A DNA stretch of 64,000 bases from Anaerolineae bacterium. GTDB lineage: Bacteria > Chloroflexota > Anaerolineae > 4572-78 > J111. The stretch spans positions 55,025-119,024 of the forward strand of contig JAFGNV010000017.1 in assembly GCA_016926805.1 (NCBI GenBank), in the 5' to 3' direction. The translations under genes and the position numbers were made by a program. Positions 9,101 through 17,700 of the stretch are shown in pieces. The notes under the pieces were generated by a model, which was not told the DNA's origin, searched no databases, and saw nothing but the letters and a program-made list of their open reading frames with translations. Position 1 is the stretch's first letter, and each line of letters starts with the position of its first letter.

Positions 9101-10660
9101 GGTTTTGCAGACTCGGCTTTTCTCAACCGGGTGATGACCACCAAACAGGAGTTGATGTGGTATGCCGATAGTAACGCGCCCGATACCAACAGCCCCGAAT
9201 ATAATTATTTAATCGAAAACAACCTCACGGCGCTGATTATTGTGCCGGTATTGCTGCGCAATGAGGTTATTGCCTTCCTGGAGATTTACGATAACAAACC
9301 CACTCGTCGTTTTAAGGAAGAAAATATCTCGTTGTTGGATTCCATTGCCCTGCAAGCAGCCAACACCATCGAGAATATTCGCCTGTACCAGGCGGCTGAA
9401 TATCGTTCTACCCTGCTAAAAACCGCCGCCGACGTTTCCCGAGCGGCCACCTCAATCTTGGATGTCGATGACCTGATTAAAGCCTCGGTTAATCTAATCC
9501 GAGATAGTTTCTCCTTTTACTACGTGGGTCTCTTTCTGCTTGATGAGGCCGGTGAATACGCCGTGCTTCAGGCTGGCACCGGCGAAGCGGGCCGGTTGCA
9601 GGTAGAGGCCGGTCACAAGCTAAAAATTGGCGGCGGGTCGATGATTGGCTGGAGCGTGAAAAACCGACAGGCCCGGATTGCCTTAGACGTGGGGGCCGAT
9701 GCAGTTCACTTTCAAAATCCCTATCTGCCCGACACCCACTCCGAAATGGCCTTACCCTTGATTAGCCGCGAGGAGGTGATTGGGGCGCTGACCGTGCAAA
9801 GTGTAGAACGCGGCGCCTTCTCCGATGAGGACATCATTTTGCTGCAAACCATGGCCGACCAGGTAGCCAACGCCATTCAAAATGCACGCTTCTTTACCCA
9901 AACCCAGGCGGCCCTGGCTGAAACCGAAACCCTTTATCAAATCTCTCAGGAATTACTTTCTGCCCGTGACGAAGAAAGTGTTTACCGGGTGGCGATGGAG
10001 GCCATCTCGCGCTCTGGCATTGATTCCAGCGCCATCTATATGTACATCGAAGACCCCAACAATCCCGATGCCGAATCTGCTATCGAACAAAAAGGCATTT
10101 GGACCATTACCGGCAATCCCATTTTCCCCAATGGTACCCGTTTTAAGGCCAGCGATTTGGTGATGGAGCAACTGGTTCCACTTCACGAGGCTTTGCTCAT
10201 CGAAGATATCGACACCGACCCCCGTCTTACCGAGCGGGTCCGCCAGTCACTCAAACTCATCCGGATCAGATGCGTGTTGGTGCTGCCGCTTTCTACCTAC
10301 CAAAGCCGGTTGGGCTTCTTATTAGTTGCCTATAAGAATAGAAACAGAACCTTTTCCAGACAACAAATCAGATTTTACAATACGGTTGTCCAGCAAATGG
10401 TGGTGGCCCTGGAAAACCTGCGCTTATTAGAAGCTTCTCAACGTCGCGCCCGACGCGAGGAAATTATCCGCGAGATTTCCAGCAAAATCAGAAGCACCAC
10501 CAATGTGGACGATATTCTAAAGACAACCATTATGGAACTTGGCAAAGTGCTGGGAGCATCGCGGGGAGGTGTTGTCTTGGGTGTCAGCCCGCCCTCTTCA
10601 GAAACTCAAGTTGATCCCAGCCCCGACCAGACCCGTAAACCAGAAAAAATCCAACACTGA
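6176..10660 (+). CDS. Giant GAF-array protein without a kinase domain
   Basis: This is a soluble protein of about 1494 residues made almost only of GAF domains. A short coiled-coil-like N-terminus (about 10-40) is followed by eight GAF units starting near residues 45, 215, 390, 570, 740, 910, 1085 and 1255. Each opens with a helix of the type YxxxxxLxxxxD and closes with AxQxxxAIENA. A ninth, incomplete unit (from about 1430) stops after its first strand. No HisKA, ATPase, cyclase, phosphodiesterase or DNA-binding domain is present. GAF5 and GAF7 are unusually alike (shared RIALDVGxDAVHF and SEMALPLIS). ATG 6176 is the likeliest start, with ATG 6179 close behind; an in-frame TTG at 6167 is less likely. 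It may serve as a ligand-binding scaffold for neighbouring kinases. The output is unknown. Confidence 0.9.
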   Translation: MMSRQPHQSVDQLQAHVADLEQTLAETNRQSQRLAKHLETSAQISKAIASTLDIEILNRQIVDIIKEDFGFYQVAIYLIDNSAQWAVLQAAAGKRARAMQREGYRLPVDDQSIVGWISKTRQSCFYYFHTQKSGNGQDSSYHHTPPPPLAGRHLEMALPLIAKDRLVGTLHVQSTKGATFAPDDVTGLQNLADQIASAIDKGQLYAETVTERDKNSLLYEISNALSKAIDFDAITTTAVSFADRLGATSGEIHLLADTGEVYFKSTYPERNDLSDPERQTVVREILAQGLEAWVLKNDKSALISDTHTDDRWLQIEYPDQIVSVRSIICSPIRVGRDQLRGAISFVHPEPNHFNEQDLTRLGTLASQIAVALENAMLVNDIQHSLQETHLMLDISRQLAAAMNINDVYAALVKSIMAAGVERCALYMCDELDTNATKPTEIVFVNDTDTANGDESIGRRFSLSDYPTLEEITKTQETLVIDNVATDKRLKKKEREFLSEFGAQSMAINPLVARGRVIGFISIEHRTPYNFNERELAMYRTLCNQTTIAIENARQIQRSETALAETQLLYRAGRVLAGATNIQEVLEESLVEFLYSLGLDQGGITLLTPDKKFGQLMVYVQNSQVQDIEGLRFPIAEGVVYQELLLSGQPFTSYDVANDPRMRDFRSFNPATKPKSLLEAPLIIQGETVGWIGADSVKELREFSQREIDLARAMADQIAITIQNRRLLQETERRAEQLKAVAEVGESVSGMIDLNEILKGTVDLIRDRFGFYHVSIFLLNEAGDWAVVRASTGEVGKIMVERPHQLQVGGKSIVGYVTGRAKPRIALDVGEDAVHFNNPLLPNTRSEMALPLISRGTVMGALDVQSEAANAFTNEDIEILQIMADQVTAAIQNAQLFEQTQRRLLEQATLYGIGTKLGATLDLQEATDNLVEETATALLVAECALTLIEENSLHIISDFVKKNATPSIKQHRSEHIGFADSAFLNRVMTTKQELMWYADSNAPDTNSPEYNYLIENNLTALIIVPVLLRNEVIAFLEIYDNKPTRRFKEENISLLDSIALQAANTIENIRLYQAAEYRSTLLKTAADVSRAATSILDVDDLIKASVNLIRDSFSFYYVGLFLLDEAGEYAVLQAGTGEAGRLQVEAGHKLKIGGGSMIGWSVKNRQARIALDVGADAVHFQNPYLPDTHSEMALPLISREEVIGALTVQSVERGAFSDEDIILLQTMADQVANAIQNARFFTQTQAALAETETLYQISQELLSARDEESVYRVAMEAISRSGIDSSAIYMYIEDPNNPDAESAIEQKGIWTITGNPIFPNGTRFKASDLVMEQLVPLHEALLIEDIDTDPRLTERVRQSLKLIRIRCVLVLPLSTYQSRLGFLLVAYKNRNRTFSRQQIRFYNTVVQQMVVALENLRLLEASQRRARREEIIREISSKIRSTTNVDDILKTTIMELGKVLGASRGGVVLGVSPPSSETQVDPSPDQTRKPEKIQH

Positions 10661-10677
10661 CCATAAGTGCAACAGCT

Positions 10678-11757
10678 ATGAGCAAACTGAGAGAATCGAG
10701 CCAAATTCACAAGCAATTATCCCAACACACCACCGACCTTGCGGAGCTATTTCACCAGGTTTTGCTGGAAACTGCTTCGGCCAACCGCGATCTGATCCCC
10801 ACCGACGATCTGAAACGCATGGCCGCAGAAGAGGTCAGAACCACCTTGGCCTATGTGGGGCAGCCGGATAAAGCCAAAGCGTCGGAACGCGGCAGGCAAA
10901 TAAGCCAGGAAGGTTTGGGAGAGGAAACCCTGTTACGTTTGAGCCAGACAGCCCGTAAGTTCTGCCTGACTCACCTGCCGGAAAATCTACGCCTGCCGGC
11001 GCTTGATGTTATCGACGCCTACCACCAAACCGTATGGCAAAGTTTCATTCAAACTCGTGAATCTGGCATTGTGAGTGAGGTAGAGGGTTTGTTACAGGAA
11101 ACCATCGCCCTGCAACAACTTAGCCGGGCGCTTTCGGGCACCCTGGACTTTGATGAAATTCTGGACATTTTCTTCCAAACCTGTACCAAAGTGATGGGGT
11201 TTGATTTTGTCATTTTCTCCCTGGTTGACAAAGACCGGCAACGGATCAAGGCAGTTGCCGGGGTGGGGATTACCGATAGCCATCTCAAAAAATGCAATCA
11301 AGCTCTGGATAGTAAAGACATCATGGCCGATACCATCCGAACCGGCCACACCGAAATTATTACCGGCTGGGACGACCGTTTTGATCGCGCTATCTACGAA
11401 AGCGAACACCATGCCGAATGGGGGCTGAGAATCTTCACGCCCATTACGTTGCGACGGGAGAACATAGGTCTGGTTGAAGTTGGCTTCAACCAGAACATCG
11501 AGGCAACTGTCGATGAATCCCAGGTTAGATTACTGAGAGCCTTCATCGATCAGACCGCCCTGGCGTTGGAAAACGTCAAACGTTACGAGGCCAGCCAACA
11601 GGCAATTCAACACGAGGCTCTGATAAAAGAAATTACCACTAAAGTCAGGGCCTCCACCGATCTGGATACCATCTTACAAACCACGGTCAAAGAAATTGGC
11701 GATGCGCTTGGAGGAAGGCGGACTTACATCCATTTAACGCCTCCTCCACAGTCGTAA
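10678..11757 (+). CDS. GAF protein with helical N-terminal sensor-like region
   Basis: This is a 359-residue soluble protein. Residues 1-140 are predicted all-helical and resemble the globin-like or RsbR-type N-terminal sensor regions of stress regulators; this is a tentative match. A GAF domain covers about 145-305 and ends in FIDQTALALENVK. The last 45 residues (KEITTKVRASTDLD, then TTVKEIGDALGGRR) look like the first helix and strand of a second GAF that breaks off, just as in the preceding protein. There is no catalytic output domain. It starts 17 nt after the upstream gene and 39 nt before the giant kinase gene, so it is probably co-transcribed and may act as an accessory sensor. Confidence 0.85.
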   Translation: MSKLRESSQIHKQLSQHTTDLAELFHQVLLETASANRDLIPTDDLKRMAAEEVRTTLAYVGQPDKAKASERGRQISQEGLGEETLLRLSQTARKFCLTHLPENLRLPALDVIDAYHQTVWQSFIQTRESGIVSEVEGLLQETIALQQLSRALSGTLDFDEILDIFFQTCTKVMGFDFVIFSLVDKDRQRIKAVAGVGITDSHLKKCNQALDSKDIMADTIRTGHTEIITGWDDRFDRAIYESEHHAEWGLRIFTPITLRRENIGLVEVGFNQNIEATVDESQVRLLRAFIDQTALALENVKRYEASQQAIQHEALIKEITTKVRASTDLDTILQTTVKEIGDALGGRRTYIHLTPPPQS

Positions 11758-11796
11758 TCAGCAAGGCGTTACCGGGGATTTTAGAGAGGAAATAGC

Positions 11797-14700
11797 ATGA
11801 GCAAGTCAAAAACGCCAAAGGCCAACAAGCCGGGCAGAGGATACAAAGCGCTTGCCCAAAAATATGCCCGCCAACTAGAGCTTATTGAAGAGATCAATCG
11901 GATCATTGGTTCTAAGACTCAGGCCGAAACTACCCTTCAGGCGGCTCTGGAACATATCCTGCAAAACCTTGATTATACTGCCGCCCAGATTTACCGGCTA
12001 TCTCCCACCGGCAACGAGGTGTGGCTTTACCTGGAACTCGGTTCCGGTACCAAACCCGCCACCCAAAACCAGGACATCTTTTCGATTGAAGAAAGCAATA
12101 TTATCAGCGATACGGCCCGCACCCGAGAGCCGATTTACCTTCCCGACCTTCACCAGGGGCCATACACCCACCATAGTCACGAAACAAACGTCCAGATCAA
12201 GTCGGAGGTAGCTATTCCCCTCCTTTATGGGCAACCGCCCCAGCAAGAAATGTTTGGCGTTTTGAGATGGCAAAGCGATAAGCCAGATAATTTTGACCAA
12301 GTTGAGATAGGTTTTTTATCTAGCGTGGCCGGTCTCCTGGCCTTGGCTATAAAAAATACGCAAACCGTCCAACAACTGGAAAACGATCTGCAAGAGATTA
12401 AAATTCTCTACAACTTACAGCGTCAAGAGGATTTGAGTAAACACTCGCTGGCAGGAGATGCTAAACCATTGCTGGGCTATCAATATGATGGCCAGGCCGT
12501 AACCCGAACTGAGCAAATGTCTCCTGCCGCCAAATTGGCCCTCACTGAAACACAAGATAAAGTTAGGGTAATTAAAGAAGTCAACCGCAGAGAACTGGTT
12601 GCCCCCATTAAACTTCACGGCCAAACCATTGGTGTGCTGGGAATAGAGGATGTTCCTGATGACACAGAGTGGTCGGAAGACGACCTCGATCTCCTTGAGG
12701 AGGCCAGTTCTCAGGTAGCCCTGGCGATTCAGAACTCGCATTTACTCCAACAAACCCGGGCGCGCACCCGAGAATTGTCTATTTTGTTTGAAGCCAGCCG
12801 GCAACTATCCGAAACCATTAATCTCCAGCGCATTTATCAAATCCTTTGCACCCAAATCATTAATTATCTACGCGCCGATATTTGCAGCGTTGCCTTACCC
12901 AACAGCGCCAGAACCCATTTTGAGGCAGTGGTAACCAAATATCGCAACGAGGCCGGAGAGATTGTTGACGATAGCCGACGGTGGATTAAGGCCGTCGATG
13001 AATTTGCTCCCCTGCAACAATTGTTCAAGCACCCCGTGTTAATCATTGAACATTCGGACGATCCCGAACTGGACCCGGCAATACAACATTATCTGGCCAC
13101 GCAGGCCCCCAAAAAGATGCAAACCCTGGCCATCTTTCCCCTTGTGGTTAGAAATCATCTGCTGGCCATCTTGCAGGTTAGCCACTTTGAACAACATCGG
13201 CATTATTCACCAGACGAATTGCAGTTGGCCCAAGCCATTATTTCGCAAGTAACCGTGGCCATTGAAAATGCCCAATTGTTCCAACAAACTGAGGCCGCCC
13301 TGGCGGAAACTCAGAAACTTTATATGGTGAGCCGGGCGCTGGTGGAGAGCATCGACCTGGACGAGACCTTTGAAGTTGTGCTTGAAACCATCAAATCGTA
13401 CGGTATCGATCGAGTCAGTATCTCGTTACACGACCGACCCCAGGTCGGTGAAATCGACGCGGTGACCATTGTTGCCAGTTGGGATAGAGAATCCGATAAG
13501 ATTTTGCCGGTTGGCTCCCAAATTTCGGCCAAAACGTTTTCTTTGGTCAATGCCTTTGCCAACCCTCCCTTCCATCCTCTGATCTCCGAAGACCTCAGCC
13601 GTCCGGAGGAACAGGATGAACGGATGGATGAAGCCTTTCGCCTTTTTATGTACGAAGGATTGGGCGCAATTACCATGTTTTCCACCCCCATGTTCCTGGG
13701 GACAGAGTATAAAGGGGTGCTCTCGATCTCAACCAGAAAACCCCATTCCTATACGGATCAGGAAATTCGCGTTTACCAAACCCTGGCCGACCAGACCATT
13801 GTGGCCATTGAGAACCACCACCTGTTTGAAGTTATCAGCCGTGAGCGCGATCAGGCCGCGCTGCTCTATAAAGTTGGGCAAAATTTGAGCCAGGCAACCA
13901 CCATCGACGAAGTTCAACAAGGTATCCTGGAACTTACCACAGAAATAGGCGCCATTTATGGTGAAATCTATGTAACGGAAGGCCCAAACTTTGTCTCTGG
14001 AGCTTCGACTATTCCAGGGCGTAACGAATTGTCGCCCGCTGAATTTGGCAAGCTGGCCCGGGCGGTTCTGGCCAAAGGTCTTGAAGCCCAGGCCCTCAGA
14101 ACCAGAAAAAGCGCGGTTAGATACAGAAACCAAACCGCCTGGAATATCAAAGGCGTCCCGGACCCGGAAGGGATGAACTCGGTTATTGCCGTGCCGTTCT
14201 TCTCGCGGCGCAGCAAGCTACAAGGAAGCTTGACCCTTTTCCATTCCAATGAAGAAGGCTTCACCGATGAACAGATCGCCCTCTTCGAGTCTATTGCCAT
14301 CCAAACCGCTTCCGCATTGGAAAATGTCTGGCTTCTACAGCAAACAAAAGCAGCCCTGAGCGAAACCGAAATCCTTTACAAGGCGACGGGCGACCTCAAC
14401 AAAGCCCAACATCCCCAGGAATTACTGACCATCCTGGTAGAGAGTCTTGTTGCCGAAGAAGTAGCAGCAGAAACCAATATCGACTATATCTCTATGAATC
14501 TCATTTCCGTCCTGGCCGATGACGGCACCCCCGAAAGACTGAACACGATAGCGGAATGGGACAAAAAACTATCCACCGACGTGTGGACTGACATCCTCAA
14601 TGTTCCCCTGACGGCCAAAGACTTCTGCTTTGTGGCGCAAACAAGTGGCAGTACGCCTCTGGCCTTTTATTACCAGAATCTGGACCAGACCACTCAGGAA

Positions 14701-17700
14701 AACATTGATACCTATCTGGGTGGCGTGCGCTCCATTTTGACCGCGCCGCTGGCCGTAGGAAGAAACTGGTTAGGGGTGTTGTTGGTGGCCAGCCGGATGG
14801 AGGGGATTGAATTCAAACCAAACCTGATCAATCGAATTACCACTCTATCCGGCCAGATAGCGGTCGTCATCCAAAATCTGGAACTGGTTGAAGAAACCCA
14901 ACAAAACCTCTTCTACTCCGAAATTTTATCCCACCTGAGCCAAGAACTTCTGACCACCGACCGCCTCCATGCTATTTACCATCTTACCCTGGATGCAATT
15001 GCTGCCGCCGAGCCGGAACGCGGGGCGACTATCTTCATCTATGATGAAATGGAAGGCGGCGTCGAATTGGAGATGGTGGCAATGTGGGATAATCCCATTA
15101 CCCCCACCGGGATCGAGGCCTGGGCCGGTGTCGCTCCCGGGGCGCGCTTCTCTGCCGAAGAACTTGGCCTGGAGGAACTGCTCCGATCAGGCCAAACTAT
15201 TGTTAGTGCCAATATGGTGGAGGAAGAATTCTTCTCCGAGACATTCCGGCAATTACTGACCCTGCTGCAAATTAATAGTGTGGTGGCAGTGCCTATTTGG
15301 CTCAGTCGAAAAGTGAACGGCTTTATCCTGATCGGCAACTATCAAACCACCGACTTTTCCGGCGACACTATTCGTCTTTTTGAGGATATTGCTCGCCAAA
15401 CATCAGTTGCCCTGGAAAATTATCATCTCTTCAAAGAAGCTCAACATCGGGCCACGTTGCTACAAACAGCTGCGGAAGTATCGCAGGCCGCCACCAGTTA
15501 CCTGGATCTGGACACTTTGCTATCGCAAACGGTTGACCTTATTCGCGACCGTTTTGAGTATTACCATGTTTCCATCTTCCTGATCGACGAATACCGCAAA
15601 TATGCCATTGTTGAAGCCTCAACCGGCGAAGTAGGACGCAAGATGTTGGCCATGGGACACAAGCTGGAAGTGGGCGGCAAAAGTATTGTGGGCACGGCCA
15701 CCGGCACCGGCAAACCCCGTATTGCCCTGGACGTGGGTGAGGATGCCGTGTGGTTCAACAACCCGCTCCTGCCCGATACCCACTCCGAAATGGCCCTGCC
15801 GCTCATTGCCCGGGGCCAGGTGATTGGCGCCCTTGACGTGCAGAGTACCAAGCAAGGCGCTTTCACCGAAGGTGACATCACCATTTTGCAATCAATGGCC
15901 AACCAGTTGGCCAACGCCATCGAGGCCGCCCGTTCTTTCCAGGAATCGCAAAAGGCCCTGGAAGATGTCCGCAAATTGCACGAATATTACCTCCGCGAAC
16001 AATGGGGCGCGTTTTTAAAAGAGCAAAAGGCCACCACCAGTTACCGTCTGACCAAAGACGGCATTATCGAAACCTCGGAGGACATCTGGTGGCCCGAAAT
16101 AGATCAGGCTATCGAGGCCAACCAGCCGATTATTGTCTCGCCGCCGCTCTCTTTTGATGATGGCGACGAACGGATAGTCCTCAACAAAACAGACAAAAAA
16201 GCAGATACAACCCGGGCCAACAAGAGAAATGGGGGCCAACAGGCGGAATCAAACGACGCCGCAACTTTGATTGCGCCTCTAAGCCTGCAAAACAATGTAG
16301 TTATTGGGGCTCTTGATTTTGAACTACCCGCCAGAGATAAGCTGTGGGAAGAAGATCATCTCAGCATCATTGAAGCCGTTGTCGGCCAGGCCACGCAGGC
16401 CATCGAGGCCGCCCGTCTATTTGAGCAAACCCAGGCCGCCCGGGAAGAAGCGGAAGCCCTCTACAAAGTGGGCCGAACTCTGGTAACCGCCGAAAACGAG
16501 CAGGAAATGTACCATGTTGTTTTGGAAGAAATGCTCTCAACCCTGGGTTTGAAACAGGGCGGCATCCTGTTTTTTGAAGAAGACCGCAGGTTTGGTAAAC
16601 TCTTTGCCCTGTTTGAAAACGGCCAGCCGGTTGAGCCGGGCCTGCGCTTCCCCATCGAAGGCAATTCCTCTTATGAACGGCTGATAGAAACCAAGCTGCC
16701 GCTGGCCATCGAAGATGTGGCCAATGACCCTCTGGTGGCTACCGTGCGAGACATCAACCTGGAACGTGGCATCGCCTCACTGCTGCTGGTCCCCATTATC
16801 ATCAACGATGAAGTGGTGGGGGCTATGGGTGCCGACGCGGTGGGCGAAAAGCATACCTTTACCGAGTCGGAAATCAACCTGGCACGGGCTATGGCCGACC
16901 AATTGTCAATGATGCTGCAAAACCGCCGTCTGCTCGAAGCAACCCGCCGCAGCACCGTCCAACTTCAGACCAGTGCCGACGTGGGTCGCGTGGCCACCTC
17001 CATTCTGGAACAGGATGTGATGTTGAGCGAGGCGGTTGAACTCATCAAAGACCGCTTTGGCTTCTATCACGTGCAGGTTTTTCTCATCGACGAATCAGGG
17101 CAAATGGCTGTGCTGCGCCGGAGTACTGGCGCTATGGGAGAGAAACTCCTCAACGTTGGCCATAAAGTGGCTGTTAACAGCCAGAACGTGATTGGCCAGG
17201 CCGCCTATCAACGGCAGCCGGTTGTTATCCGCAGTATCGACCTGCACACTCGCCAGGATGGCGCTGACCTGGACATTCCGGAGCAACACAAACTATTCTT
17301 ACCCGAAACGCAAGCCGAGCTGGCCATTCCGCTCCAGGTAGGCAATACTCTCATCGGGGTTCTGGATGTGCACAGCATCTCACCCACTGCTTTCTCCGGA
17401 GAAGAAATTGCCACGATAGAAATTCTGAGTGCGCAATTGGCCATTGCCATCCAAAACGCCCGGGCCTTCCGCGAACAGCAAGAAACGGCGGAACGCCTGA
17501 AAGAAATGGACAAACTAAAAACCCAATTCCTGGCCAACATGAGCCATGAACTCCGGACGCCGCTCAATTCTATCATCGGCTTCTCCCGGGTAATTATTAA
17601 AGGCATTGATGGCCCGTTAACCGAGCTCCAAAAAGCCGACCTGACCTCTATTCACAACAGCGGGCAACACCTGTTAGGGCTTATCAACAACATGCTCGAC

